Shown: positions 44,996 through 55,895, counted from the stretch's first letter. The stretch: 64,000 nucleotides of DNA from Pseudomonas nitroreducens NBRC 12694 (GCF_002091755.1 NZ_BDAI01000003.1:186001-250000), one strand, 5' to 3'. The notes: a model not told the origin generated them from the letters alone. Program-made: numbers and translations.

Positions 44996-46720
44996 ATGTC
45001 CCGTCGTTGCATGCCTTCCCTTCGTCTGCTTCCGTTTTCCGTTGCGCTCGCCCTGTGCGGCGGGCTGGCCCACGCCGCCGAGCCGGCGTGGCCCGCGCAG
45101 AATCCGTACCTCGCCCAGTCCTACAACAACCAGACGCACTGGAACGATGGCGCCACCGACAGCGTCGGCTTCCCGGTGGCCCGCGGTGCGTACGACGTTA
45201 CCCCCGAGTCGGTGCAGTTCCTGCCCGGCGAAGGCGTGGGCCTGCCGATCTTCTCCGACACCGTGGACGGCAAGCCGGTGTATTTCTGGTGGTCGGGCTT
45301 TGCGTTGCGCAAGGTCAGCCTGGAGGGCGGCAAGCTCACCGAGCTGGCGCGTGCCGATATTCCGGTCAAGCTGCCCAACTACACGCCCGTTACTGCCCAG
45401 CAGCGCGTCGAGCAGTCCAGGGCGGTGCAGAAGTTCCTCGATGCGAAGGACGAGAAGGGCCTGCTCGACTACATGAAGGCGCAGCCGAACCGCATGCTCA
45501 CCGCTGCCTCGGACCAGGCGCTCAACGGCTCTGTCTATGCGCTGCTGACCCGGGAAGATGCCTTCGTCGGCTGCAACGGCCGGCAGATATTCCGCATCGA
45601 CCAGGCCGACCCCAAGCGGGCCGATTCGGCGATGAAGCTGGGCAAGGTCAGCGCGATTCCGGTAGGCCTGTTCGACAACGAGAAGGTCAAGCGCGGTACC
45701 CGCTTCCCCGGCGACATGCTGTTCGGCATGAGCATGAGCTACAACGGCTTCGTCGTGGTCAACACCCTGGGCGGCAAGATCATCACGCTCAACCGCGACA
45801 CGCTGGAGGTGATCGACAGCTACACCGTCGCCGGCGATGACGAGCTCTTCCTCAACAGTTTCGCCACTGGCCCGGAAGCGAACGGAGGCGCCATCTATGT
45901 CGCCTCGAACACCACCATGTACCGACTGGTGGTGGACAAGGATGGCAAGATCCACGACGACGAAGCCAGCGGCGCCTGGAAGGCCGGGTACGAGCGCGGC
46001 ATCCGCATGCCGGCGCCCAAGCTGGCCGATGGCACCGGCGCCACGCCGACGCTGATGGGCTTCGGGCCCGATGAAGACAAGCTGGTGGTGATCACCGACG
46101 GCGCGAAGAACATGAGCATGGTCGCCTTCTGGCGCGACCAGATTCCCGCCGGCTGGAAGCAGAAGCCGGGCACCGCCAGCCCGCGCATCGCCGACCAGCG
46201 CAAGGTGGAAATCCCCGGTACCGACACGGTGCAGTCAGAGCAGTCGGTGGCGGTCTACGGCGACTACGCCTTCGTGGTGAACAACATCCGCAGCGCCGAC
46301 GAGAAGACCCTCGATCCGAGCCCCTACTACGTCAGCACCCTGCTCGGCGCGACGCGCCCGGGACCATTGGGTGCAGCGAGCTTCCGCTGGAACAGCCAGA
46401 CCCATGAGTGGAAGCAGCTGTGGGGACGCAACGACGTATCGTCGATTTCCGTGGTGCCGATGATTTCCGGCGAAGGCCACATGGCCCTTGTCGATGGGTA
46501 CTTCAACAACGCCTGGAACGATCGCCATCACATCGGCATGGACCTGGACACCGGCAAGACCGTACTGACCATCCGCGAGGGTAGCGATCCGATCTACAAC
46601 GGCATGTACGCGCCGATCAAGGTCGATACCAAGGGCAACATCTTCTATGGCACAGCGTTCGGCCTGCTGCACCTGGACACCAGCAAGATGAAGCAGGACC
46701 AGCTGTCGGCCAAGCGCTGA
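44996..46720 (+). CDS. Secreted beta-propeller-like protein, unknown function
   Basis: A 574-residue protein with ATG 44996 (AGGAG at 8 nt) and a signal peptide ending about residue 28 (AHA/AEPAW). Repeated short strand patterns with GG-K-IITLNRDTLEVIDSYTV, GGAIYVASNTTMYRLVVDKDG, MALVDGYFNNAWNDR and GNIFYGTAFGLLHLDT suggest a six- to seven-bladed propeller of the PQQ/strictosidine-synthase-like type. No catalytic motif was recognised. It stands alone, followed by a bidirectional terminator. Confidence 0.75.
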   Translation: MSRRCMPSLRLLPFSVALALCGGLAHAAEPAWPAQNPYLAQSYNNQTHWNDGATDSVGFPVARGAYDVTPESVQFLPGEGVGLPIFSDTVDGKPVYFWWSGFALRKVSLEGGKLTELARADIPVKLPNYTPVTAQQRVEQSRAVQKFLDAKDEKGLLDYMKAQPNRMLTAASDQALNGSVYALLTREDAFVGCNGRQIFRIDQADPKRADSAMKLGKVSAIPVGLFDNEKVKRGTRFPGDMLFGMSMSYNGFVVVNTLGGKIITLNRDTLEVIDSYTVAGDDELFLNSFATGPEANGGAIYVASNTTMYRLVVDKDGKIHDDEASGAWKAGYERGIRMPAPKLADGTGATPTLMGFGPDEDKLVVITDGAKNMSMVAFWRDQIPAGWKQKPGTASPRIADQRKVEIPGTDTVQSEQSVAVYGDYAFVVNNIRSADEKTLDPSPYYVSTLLGATRPGPLGAASFRWNSQTHEWKQLWGRNDVSSISVVPMISGEGHMALVDGYFNNAWNDRHHIGMDLDTGKTVLTIREGSDPIYNGMYAPIKVDTKGNIFYGTAFGLLHLDTSKMKQDQLSAKR

Positions 46721-46740
46721 GGGCGCTCCGCGCGCCGACA

Positions 46741-46772
46741 AAAAAGCCCGTTCAGTTGAACGGGCTTTTTTC
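46741..46772. terminator. Bidirectional intrinsic terminator
   Basis: A 9-bp stem GCCCGTTCA/TGAACGGGC flanked by A6 and T6, placed between convergent genes (the propeller gene on + and the acidic protein gene on -), serving both. Confidence 0.9.
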
Positions 46773-46789
46773 ATTTTCCGGGCTGGACG

Positions 46790-47239
46790 TCAGAGCTGGA
46801 TATCGTCGCGGATCAGCACGCAGGTGCAGCCGTCCTCGTCTTCGCGCCAGTCGTGGAGGAAGTACATCTGGATCTTGCCGGCGTCCATCACCGCCAGGTA
46901 GTCGCCCACTTCCGGAACGAAGAATCCCGAGGTGCCCGGCTCGGCTTCGCACTCGATGCGGACGCTGAAGAACAGCGCCGGGTCGGCGTCGTCGAAGAAG
47001 TCCTCGCGCTCGGCGGCGTCCCACTCGGTGGGCGCCTCGAAGGAGCCGATGAACAGCACCTTGGCGTCGCCCATGTCCAGTTCTTCGGCGTCAGGGTCGT
47101 TGTCGTCAGGACGGTAGACGGTGGCGTCCAGCGCGTTGCTGTCGGCGAGGATGGCGCGACGCGCGGCCATGCGCTGCTGCGGGTCGACGCCGGCGTCGGC
47201 GCAGAGCTGGTTCCAGAGGGTTTCGGCTTGGGTGGACAT
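46790..47239 (-). CDS. Acidic conserved protein of unknown function
   Basis: A 149-residue, strongly acidic protein starting at ATG 47239 after GGGAG (MSTQAETLWNQLCADAGVD). Residues about 75-145 (AKVLFIGSFEAPTEWDAAEREDFF, then MYFLHDWREDEDGCTCVLI) look like a small alpha/beta domain. No family recognised. It lies between the propeller and the aauR gene, separated from the latter by a degraded REP. Confidence 0.65.
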   Translation of the reverse strand: MSTQAETLWNQLCADAGVDPQQRMAARRAILADSNALDATVYRPDDNDPDAEELDMGDAKVLFIGSFEAPTEWDAAEREDFFDDADPALFFSVRIECEAEPGTSGFFVPEVGDYLAVMDAGKIQMYFLHDWREDEDGCTCVLIRDDIQL

Positions 47240-47333
47240 GGTGGCTCCCGCTCGTGCGGCCGGTTCAAAGGTGGGTAGTGTCCGGGACCGGGCAGTGCAG
47301 ATCAATGGGGCGCTGCGCCGCGCGGGAGTTCTC

Positions 47334-47359
47334 TCGCACGAGCAAGCTCGCTCCTGCAG
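47334..47359 (-). repeat. Degenerate REP element
   Basis: TCGCACGAGCAAGCTCGCTCCTGCAG, a REP copy with two or more changes from the others in the window, just downstream of aauR. Confidence 0.7.
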
Positions 47360-47376
47360 ATGTCGGCAGCCTTGGC

Positions 47377-48707
<1,331 letters not shown>

Positions 48708-48711
<4 letters not shown>

Positions 48712-50558
48712 GCGGGTGTCTCCAGGGCGGGCAGCAGCGGCAGGTGCAGCTCGAACGCGGTGCCGCCGGTTTCCGGGTAGGCCACGCCCAGGGAACCGCC
48801 GGCGGCGGTGGCGAGGCTGGCGGAAAGGGTCAGGCCCAGGCCCAGGCCGAGTTCGCCGGGCTTGGTGGTGAAGAAGGGCTCGAACAGGTGCACGCGGGCG
48901 TCTGGCGGAATGCCGGGACCGTTGTCGCGCACCACGAGGCGGTAGTGGTTGTCACCTTCGATACGCCCTTCCAGCCAGAGCTGGCGGTCGCTCTGGCCGC
49001 TCATGGCGTCGAGGGCGTTGGCGATCAGGTTGACCAGTATCTGTTCCAGGCGCGTCTGGTCGATGGCCAGGTGCGCATCGGGGTAATCGCGGTGCAGGGT
49101 TACCGGCACTTCGGAAAGCCGCCCCTGCAGCACCATCACGGCGGCGTCCACCGCCTTGCTCAAGGTCGCCTGGCCGTGGTCGTCGGCGCGCCGGGCGAAG
49201 GCGCGCAGGCTGGCGGTGATGCGGCCCATGCGGTCGACCATCTCGGCGATGGCTTCGAGGTTGCTGCTGGCGACGTCCAGCTTGCCGCGTTCGAGGAAGC
49301 GCACGCTGTTGCTCGACAGGGTGCGCAGTGCTGCCAGCGGCTGGTTGAGTTCATGGGCGATGCTGGTGGACATCTGCCCGATCACCGCCAGCTTGCCGGC
49401 CTGTACGAGGCGGTCCTGGGCCTTGCGCAAGGTGTCCTCGGCCTGGCGGCGCTCGCGGATCTGTTCGCGCAGGTGCTGGTTGCTGGCGCGCAGGTCGGCG
49501 GTACGCTCGGCGATGCGGCGCTCCAGCGCATTGTTGGCCTGCTCCAGCGCTTCGCGGGCGGCGAGGCGGGTGGCGATGACCTTGCGCCGCTCGTTCCAGG
49601 CAATCAGCAGGAAGGCGAACAGGGCGAAGCCGGCGGCGGCGAGCATGCCGTGGATCATCGCCTCGCGGCGCAGGTCGGCCAGCGGGGTGAGCAGGGTGAA
49701 GTTCCACGGCGTGTCGCTGAGCTGGCGCGTCTGCATCAGGTAGCTGAGCGGCTTGTGGCTGTCGGCGTGCTCGCCCGGCGCGAAGCTGATTTCCTCGACG
49801 CCTTCGCCCAGCGGTCGGCGCGCCAGCGGCTGCCATTCATTGAGCGCCCACCAGTAGTACTGCAGGCTGCGGGCCAGGCGTTCCTTGTCCGCATCGCTGA
49901 GCGGGCGCACGGCCTTCAGGCGCAGGGCCGGGTCGCTGGAAAGGATGATGATGCCGTTCTCGTCGCTGACGAAGGCCTGCAGTCGAGCCTTCTCCCAGCG
50001 CTCTTCCAGGGATTCCATCTTCACCTTGACCACCGCCACGCCGACGATCCTGCCGCCATGTACCAGGCCGTGGGCGAGGTAGTAGCCGGGCTCGCCGGTG
50101 GTGCTGCCAATGCCGTAGAAACGACCGGGGCGGCCCTGTACGGCTTCCTGGAAATAGGCGCGGAAGGACAGGTCCTCCCCCAGGTAGCTGTCGGCGTCCT
50201 GCCAGTTGCTGGTGGCCAGCACGCGGCCGGAGGTGTCCAGCAGGTACACGGCTCGGCTGCCGGCGCGGCGGTTGAGGCCTTCCAGGTAATGGTTGACGCG
50301 GTCGCGGTGCAGCGGCGTGGGCTCCACCAGCAGGCGGCTGACGCTGCCTTCGAGTTCCAGCAGGCTGGGCAGGTAGGTGTAGCGGCTGATCTCGCTCTCC
50401 ACGCCACGGGCGTGCAGTTCCAGCTGGCGCTCGCCGGACTCGATCAGGCTGCGGGTGCCGGCGCCTTCGCTGATCAGGTAGCCGCCGTAGCCGAAGCCCA
50501 GGGTGAGCAGGAGCAGCAGGAAGGGCAGCAGGTAGTTGCGCACGAGGCGTGGCTTCAC
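48708..50558 (-). CDS. aauS: Sensor histidine kinase of acidic amino acid uptake (DctB/AauS type)
   Basis: A 616-residue membrane kinase. The start is uncertain; GTG 50558 gives the usual MKPRLVRNYLLPFLLLLL first membrane segment, while upstream codons add an unlikely polar tail. A periplasmic double-PAS (dCache) domain spans about 40-285, a second membrane segment follows near 290-310, and a coiled coil leads to the H-box (STSIAHELNQPLAAL), N-box (ILVNLIANALDAM) and G-box (DNGPGIPPDA, GLGLGLTLS). Likely ligands are glutamate/aspartate. It precedes aauR. Confidence 0.88.
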
Positions 50559-50680
50559 GGTGAGCGGCGGCGGCAATGGGCTGGAAGCGCATTGCAGCAC
50601 AGTCGCCGGGGCCGAGCCAGCCCAACGCCGGGGGGCGGCGATGGACTGGCTCGGGTACCACACGGTGCGTCTGCCGGGGC

Positions 50681-52354
50681 TTAGGGTTTGACCACCATCC
50701 CGACGCCGCGGCCGCGCGGATCGGAGGCGGTTTCCAGGGCCTTGCCGTTCACACGGATGGCCTGGATGTCACCCATGTTCCAGCCCTGATCTTCCAGGGT
50801 GTAGCCCATGGCCTTGAGCTCGTCGGCGACCTTGCCGGTGAGCGGTGCGTACGCGTCGTAATAGATGGTGTCTTTCGGCAGCAGTTGGTGATGCACACGC
50901 TGCGCGGCCACGGCCTTCTCCAGGGGCAGGTGGAAGTCGTAGACGTTGTTCAGCACCTGGAAGATCGAAGTGAAGATCCGCGAACCGCCGGGCGTGCCCA
51001 GCACCAGGCTGACGTGGCCGTCGCGGGTGACGATGCTCGGGCTCATGGAGGAGAGCATGCGCTTGCCCGGCTCGATGGCGTTGGCGTCGCTGCCCACCAC
51101 GCCGAAGGCGTTGGCCACGCCCGGCTTGGAGCTGAAGTCATCCATCTCGTCGTTGAGCAGGAAGCCGGCGCCCTTGACCACCACGCCGCTGCCGAAGTCC
51201 CAGTTGAGGGTGTAGGTGTTGCTGACGGCGTTGCCGTCCTTGTCGACGATGGAGAAGTGCGTGGTCTGGTGCGGCTCCAGGCCCGGGCGGACTTTCTCGG
51301 TTGCCGAGATGGCGTCCGGGTTTACTTCCCCGGCGCGCTTGGCGATGTATTTCGGATCGGTCAGCTGGGCTACCGGCACCTTGGAGAACTGCGGGTCACC
51401 GAGGTAGTCGGCGCGGTCGGCGAACACGCGCTTCTCGATCTCCGAGAGCAGGTGGATGTACTTCGCCGAGTTCAGCTCCACGCCCTTGAAGTCGGCGGCG
51501 CGCTGTTCCTTGATGCCGATCAGCTGGGCCAGGGCGATGCCGCCGGAGCTGGGCAGCGGCGCGGTGTAGAGGGTGTTGCCCTGCCAGTCGATGCGCATCG
51601 GCTCGCGCCACTTGGCCTGGTAGTCGACCAGGTCGTCGGAAGTGATCAGGCCGCCATCCTGCTTCATCTGCGCGATGAGCAGCTTGGCTGTCTCGCCCTT
51701 GTAGAAATCGTCCGGGCCCTTGTCGGCGATGCGCTCCAGGGTCTTGGCCAGTTCCGGCTGCTTGAACACTTCGCCCGGTTTCATGGTGCCGAAGTAGTCG
51801 CCGAAATTGGTCTTGCCGTTGAACAGCGCGATGGCGTCCTGGCGGTACTGGTACTGCTGGTCGGCGACCTTGAAGCCGGTCTGCGCGTAGCCGATGGCCG
51901 GTGTCAGCAGCTCGCTCCACTTCAGCTTGCCGAAGCGCTGGTGCGCTTCCCACAGGCCCATCACGGTACCCGGCACGCCGGCGGCCTTGGCGCCGACCAG
52001 GCTGAGGTTCTCGATCACCTCGCCTTTCTCGTTCAGGTACATGGTCTTGGTCGCGGCCTTCGGCGCGATCTCGCGGTAGTCGAGGAAGTACGGCTTGCCG
52101 TCGACGTACAGGGTCATGAAACCACCGCCGCCGATGTTGCCGGCTTCGGGGTAGGTGACGGCGAGGGTGAAGGCGGTGGCGACCGCGGCGTCGACGGCGT
52201 TGCCGCCCTTCTTGAGGATCTCGGCGGCGACTTTCGCGCCGTACTGATCGGGCGCGGCAACCGCGCCGCCGTCGAGGGTGACGGCGAAGACCGACGAACT
52301 CGCCGCGAGGATCGCGACGCCCAGGGGCAGCTTGCTGAAGTGGAACACGCGCAT
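50681..52354 (-). CDS. ggt: Gamma-glutamyltranspeptidase, periplasmic
   Basis: A 557-residue Ntn-hydrolase precursor with a signal peptide (to about FAV at residue 25). The autoprocessing/catalytic Thr lies in QTTHFSIVDKDGNAVSNTYTLN (about residue 368), and GTPGGSRIFTSIFQ is the substrate-binding end. It cleaves glutathione and gamma-glutamyl compounds in the periplasm, releasing glutamate that the adjacent AatJQMP system can import. In P. aeruginosa, by memory, ansB lies between ggt and the sensor gene; here it does not. Confidence 0.95.
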   Translation of the reverse strand: MRVFHFSKLPLGVAILAASSSVFAVTLDGGAVAAPDQYGAKVAAEILKKGGNAVDAAVATAFTLAVTYPEAGNIGGGGFMTLYVDGKPYFLDYREIAPKAATKTMYLNEKGEVIENLSLVGAKAAGVPGTVMGLWEAHQRFGKLKWSELLTPAIGYAQTGFKVADQQYQYRQDAIALFNGKTNFGDYFGTMKPGEVFKQPELAKTLERIADKGPDDFYKGETAKLLIAQMKQDGGLITSDDLVDYQAKWREPMRIDWQGNTLYTAPLPSSGGIALAQLIGIKEQRAADFKGVELNSAKYIHLLSEIEKRVFADRADYLGDPQFSKVPVAQLTDPKYIAKRAGEVNPDAISATEKVRPGLEPHQTTHFSIVDKDGNAVSNTYTLNWDFGSGVVVKGAGFLLNDEMDDFSSKPGVANAFGVVGSDANAIEPGKRMLSSMSPSIVTRDGHVSLVLGTPGGSRIFTSIFQVLNNVYDFHLPLEKAVAAQRVHHQLLPKDTIYYDAYAPLTGKVADELKAMGYTLEDQGWNMGDIQAIRVNGKALETASDPRGRGVGMVVKP

Positions 52355-52392
52355 GGGACTTCCTTATTTATTCTTGTGCTTGCGGTGAGGTT

Positions 52393-52418
52393 GAGTGCCC
52401 CGGCAAGCCAGGGCACTC
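52393..52418 (-). other. Hairpin in the aatP-ggt gap
   Basis: A perfect 8-bp stem GAGTGCCC/GGGCACTC with a 10-nt loop in the 83-bp gap between aatP and ggt. There is no U-run, so it may modulate read-through or protect the upstream message. Confidence 0.5.
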
Positions 52419-52437
52419 GGGTAGAACAACAGCGGGA

Positions 52438-53172
52438 TCAGTGCGGCAGGATCTTGGCGAGGAACTGCTGGGTGCGCTCGGCGCGGTTCTGCAGGTCGCC
52501 GAAGAATTCTTCCTTCGGGCAGTCCTCGACGATCTGCCCGCGGTCCATGAAGATCACCCGGTCGGCGACCTTGCGGGCGAAGCCCATCTCGTGGGTCACG
52601 CACATCATGGTCATGCCTTCGTGGGCGAGCTGGACCATCACGTCGAGCACCTCGTTGACCATCTCCGGGTCGAGCGCCGAGGTCGGCTCGTCGAACAGCA
52701 TGACGATCGGGTCCATGGCCAGCGCGCGGGCGATCGCCACGCGCTGCTGCTGGCCGCCGGAGAGCTGGCCGGGGTGCTTGTGCGCATGGGCCTTGAGGCC
52801 GACGCGATCGAGCAGCGCCAGGCCCTTGTCCATCGCCTCTTCCTTGCTCCGTCCCAGCACCTTGCGCTGGGCGATGGTGAGGTTTTCGGTGATGGTCAGG
52901 TGCGGGAACAGCTCGAAGTGCTGGAACACCATGCCGACCCGGGAGCGCAGTTTCGGCAGGTCGGTCTTGGGGTTGGCGATGGAGGTGCCGTCGACGGTGA
53001 TGTCGCCCTTCTGGAAGGGTTCCAGCGCATTGACGCACTTGATCAGGGTCGACTTGCCCGAGCCGGACGGCCCGCAGACCACCACCACTTCACCCTTGGC
53101 GACCTTGGTGTTGCAGTCGGTGAGAACCTGGAAGTCGCCGTACCACTTGCTGACGTTATCGATGGAGATCAT
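52438..53172 (-). CDS. aatP: Acidic amino acid ABC transporter, ATP-binding protein
   Basis: A 244-residue polar-amino-acid type ATPase: Walker A GPSGSGKSTL (about 33-42), Q-loop FQHFELFPHLT, signature LSGGQQQRVAIARAL, Walker B VMLFDEPTSALDPE and H-loop THEM. It overlaps the permease stop as ATGA. The set SBP, two permeases and ATPase matches the P. putida aat glutamate/aspartate transporter. Confidence 0.95.
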   Translation of the reverse strand: MISIDNVSKWYGDFQVLTDCNTKVAKGEVVVVCGPSGSGKSTLIKCVNALEPFQKGDITVDGTSIANPKTDLPKLRSRVGMVFQHFELFPHLTITENLTIAQRKVLGRSKEEAMDKGLALLDRVGLKAHAHKHPGQLSGGQQQRVAIARALAMDPIVMLFDEPTSALDPEMVNEVLDVMVQLAHEGMTMMCVTHEMGFARKVADRVIFMDRGQIVEDCPKEEFFGDLQNRAERTQQFLAKILPH

Positions 53173-53837
53173 ACGGTTAACCTTTTCTGCAGGCGCTTCA
53201 CGCAGAGGGACGCGGCGAAGCTGATGACGAAGTAGACGAGACCGGCGAAGATCAGGAACTCATGGGGCTGGCCGATGATGTCGCCACGCGAGCGGGCGGC
53301 GTTGAGGAAGTCCATCAGGCCCACCGAGTACACCAGCGAGGTGTCCTGGAACAGGATGATGCTCTGCTGCAGCAGCAGCGGGGTCATCTTGCGGAACGCC
53401 TGCGGGAGGATGATCAGTCGCATGGACTGGCCGTAGGTCATGCCCAGTGCGTAGGACGCGCCAATCTGGCCCTTCGGAATGGCCTGGATGCCGGCGCGGA
53501 CGATCTCGCAGTAGTACGCCGCCTCGAACATCATGAAGGCCACCAGGCACGAAGTGAACGCGCCCACGGGGGTGTCCTGGCCGGTGATCCAGCGCAGGAT
53601 GAACGGAACCGCGAAGTAGAACCAGGTGATCACCAGCAGCAGCGGGATCGAGCGGAAGTAGTTCACGTAGAAGCCGGCGATGTTCGACAGCAGCTTGCTG
53701 TTGGACAGCCGCATCAGCGCGAGGATGGTGCCCAGCACCACGCCGCCCAGCACACCCAGCACCATCAGCTGCAGGGTGGTGAGCATGCCTTCCCAGAGGC
53801 CGGGGAGGGCGGGGACGATCTGGCTGAAGTCCATCAT
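53169..53837 (-). CDS. aatM: Acidic amino acid ABC transporter, permease
   Basis: A 222-residue HisM-type permease with five membrane segments and the EAA loop EIVRAGIQAIPKGQIGASYALGMT. Overlaps with aatQ and aatP by 4 nt each. Forms the heterodimeric channel with AatQ. Confidence 0.94.
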   Translation of the reverse strand: MMDFSQIVPALPGLWEGMLTTLQLMVLGVLGGVVLGTILALMRLSNSKLLSNIAGFYVNYFRSIPLLLVITWFYFAVPFILRWITGQDTPVGAFTSCLVAFMMFEAAYYCEIVRAGIQAIPKGQIGASYALGMTYGQSMRLIILPQAFRKMTPLLLQQSIILFQDTSLVYSVGLMDFLNAARSRGDIIGQPHEFLIFAGLVYFVISFAASLCVKRLQKRLTV

Positions 53838-54580
53838 TTACCTCCCACGGAGATCAGGCCCGGCACGGCGACCTTCTTCTCGACCATGCGCATGATCAGC
53901 ATCAGGCTCATGTTCAGGGTGAAGTAGATCGCGGTGGCGAGGGTGAAGGCCTCGAACAGGTTGGCGCTGAATTCGGCGGTCTGCTTGGTCTGCGCCAGCA
54001 GCTCCATCAGGCCGATCAGCGAGGCCACCGAGGAGTTCTTGAAGACGTTGAGGAATTCCGAGGTCAGCGGCGGAATGATGATCCGGAAGGCCTGCGGCAG
54101 CAGCACGTGGCGGTAGATCGCCGGCAGGCGGAAGCCCACGGCACTGGCGGCGGCGAGCTGGCCCTTGGGCAGCGCCTGGATGCCGGTGCGCACCTGCTCG
54201 CAGACCCGCGCGGCGGTGAACAGACCCAGGCACACGACGACGCTGATGAAGGCCGAGGTTTCCGGGGCGATGCCCAGCTTGAACCAGTCCTGGATCGGCT
54301 GCGGCAGGTAGTCCGGCACCAGGAAGTACCAGATGAACAACTGCACCAGCAGCGGCACGTTGCGGAACAGCTCCACGTAGGCGGTGGCGATGCCCGACAA
54401 CCAGCGGTTGGGCAGGGTGCGCATCACGCCCAGCAGCGAGCCGAGCGCCAGGGCGATGACCCAGGCCGCGAGCGAGACGGCGATGGTCCAGCCCAGGCCG
54501 GTGATGTACCAGTCCAGGTAGCGCTCGTCGCCAATCCCGGTGGACTTGAAGAACACGCCCCAGTCCCAGTTGTAATCCAT
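53834..54580 (-). CDS. aatQ: Acidic amino acid ABC transporter, permease
   Basis: A 248-residue HisQ/GltJ-type permease with about five membrane segments and the EAA loop EQVRTGIQALPKGQLAAASAVGF, plus the SBP-contact region typical of glutamate permeases (YLDWYITGLGWTIAVSLAAWVIALALG). It is separated from aatJ by 194 bp containing stable hairpins. Confidence 0.94.
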   Translation of the reverse strand: MDYNWDWGVFFKSTGIGDERYLDWYITGLGWTIAVSLAAWVIALALGSLLGVMRTLPNRWLSGIATAYVELFRNVPLLVQLFIWYFLVPDYLPQPIQDWFKLGIAPETSAFISVVVCLGLFTAARVCEQVRTGIQALPKGQLAAASAVGFRLPAIYRHVLLPQAFRIIIPPLTSEFLNVFKNSSVASLIGLMELLAQTKQTAEFSANLFEAFTLATAIYFTLNMSLMLIMRMVEKKVAVPGLISVGGK

Positions 54581-54708
54581 GACGGGTTTCCCCTCGATTG
54601 CGTTTCACGGTGGCTTTGTACGGCACGGGGCCGGGCGCGGGCGCAAGGCCGCCCGCCACCCGCGGGTAGCGGGTGTTCCGGCATCGTCATCAGGAAAGGT
54701 GGGCCAGG

Positions 54709-54767
54709 AGCGCATGGCGTGCGCTCCCGATCCCCCGCCGGGTGCCGCCTTGTGGGCGGCACCCGGC
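54709..54767 (-). other. Intercistronic hairpins after aatJ
   Basis: An 8-bp stem GGAGCGCA/TGCGCTCC and a very stable 13-bp stem GCCGGGTGCCGCC/GGCGGCACCCGGC (54737-54749 with 54755-54767) lie between aatJ and aatQ. Such structures commonly cap the binding-protein message and raise its level over the permeases. Confidence 0.6.
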
Positions 54768-54774
54768 GCGACCG

Positions 54775-55683
54775 TTACATCTGCTCGGCAGACTTGTCGG
54801 TCGGATTGGCGATCAGCTTCTTGAGCTCATCACTCATCGGGAAGTTGAGGTTCAGGTTCTTCGGCGGAATGGGCTGCATGAACCACTTGTCGTAGATCTT
54901 GTTGACCTCACCCGAGGCGAAGGTGTCGGAGATGGCCTTGTCGACGACCTTCTTGAACGGCGCGTCGCCCTTGCGAACCATGCACGCATAGATCTCGTAG
55001 GACTGCGGCTTGCCGACCACGTGCCAGTCGTCCGGCTTCTTGGCCTTGGCCATTTCACCATAGAGCAGCGCGTCGTCCATCATGAAGGCCACCGCGCGGC
55101 CGGATTCGAGCATCAGGAAGGACTCGCCGTGGTCCTTGGCCGAGATGATGTTCATGCCCATCTTCTGATCGGCGTTCATCTGCTTGAGCAGGCGCTCCGA
55201 AGTGGTGCCGGCGGTGGTCACCACGTTCTTGCCCTTCAGATCCGGGAAGTCGTTGATGCCCGAGCTGGTCTTGGTCAGCAGGCGGGTGCCGACCTCGAAG
55301 ATGCCGACGGAGAAGTCGACCTGCTTCTGGCGCTCGAGGTTGTTGGTGGTGGAGCCGCACTCGATGTCCACGGTGCCGTTCTGCACCAGCGGGATACGGG
55401 TCTGGGAGGTCACCAGGTTGTAGCGAACCTTCAGGTCGGGAGCATTCAGCTCTTTCTTCAGGGCCTCGACGACCTTGATCTGCAGGTCGTGGGAATAACC
55501 TTCCGGCTGACGCGGATCGCTGCCGAGGTAGGAGAAGGGGATGGAGGCGTCACGGTGGCCGAGGACGATGGTGCCGGAGTCCTTGATCTTCTTCAGGGTA
55601 CCGGTCAGTTCTTCGGCGACGACGGGAGTGGCGAGCAGGGCCGCGACAATGGCGACGCCCAACGCACGGGGTGCGAAACGCAT
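54775..55683 (-). CDS. aatJ: Periplasmic acidic amino acid-binding protein
   Basis: A 302-residue SBP_bac_3 protein with signal peptide (cleavage near VVA/EE, residue 24). Ligand-fold blocks: TIVLGHRDASIPFSYLGSDPRQPEGYSHDL, GTVDIECGSTTNNLERQKQVDFSV and DHGESFLMLESGRAVAFMMDD. These are GltI-type glutamate/aspartate binders. It is the first gene of the operon, directly after a sigma-54 promoter and two AauR-type sites. Confidence 0.95.
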   Translation of the reverse strand: MRFAPRALGVAIVAALLATPVVAEELTGTLKKIKDSGTIVLGHRDASIPFSYLGSDPRQPEGYSHDLQIKVVEALKKELNAPDLKVRYNLVTSQTRIPLVQNGTVDIECGSTTNNLERQKQVDFSVGIFEVGTRLLTKTSSGINDFPDLKGKNVVTTAGTTSERLLKQMNADQKMGMNIISAKDHGESFLMLESGRAVAFMMDDALLYGEMAKAKKPDDWHVVGKPQSYEIYACMVRKGDAPFKKVVDKAISDTFASGEVNKIYDKWFMQPIPPKNLNLNFPMSDELKKLIANPTDKSAEQM

Positions 55684-55771
55684 GGAGACTACCTCGACTG
55701 GTTGTGTTTGTTATTCAGTCCTGCGCCGGCGAGGCTCACTCCAGGCCGGTCGCATGTTCGAGGAGGAGCAG

Positions 55772-55787
55772 AGCAGGCTCCGTGCCA
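55772..55787 (-). promoter_or_regulatory. Sigma-54 (RpoN) -24/-12 promoter of the aatJQMP operon
   Basis: On the minus strand TGGCACGGAGCCTGCT, with GG and GC at the correct 10-bp spacing and only one mismatch from TGGCAC-N5-TTGCW. The start of transcription would be near 55762, giving a leader of about 78 nt. Confidence 0.85.
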
Positions 55788-55864
55788 AGGCTGTCTTTTT
55801 TATTTAACTATTTGAATTTAAACAGTTATTTTTAGAATGGCGGTGAGCGAAAAGTCCCCCGTCA

Positions 55865-55878
55865 TTCGGATATCCGGA
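55865..55878. promoter_or_regulatory. AauR-type site 2 (TTCGGATATCCGGA)
   Basis: TTCGG-ATAT-CCGGA, one base off the inverted repeat TTCGG-N4-CCGAA reported for AauR of P. putida (recalled, not checked). It is 31 bp (three turns) from the perfect copy. Confidence 0.55.
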
Positions 55879-55895
55879 TTTTTCCGGATTCCTCG

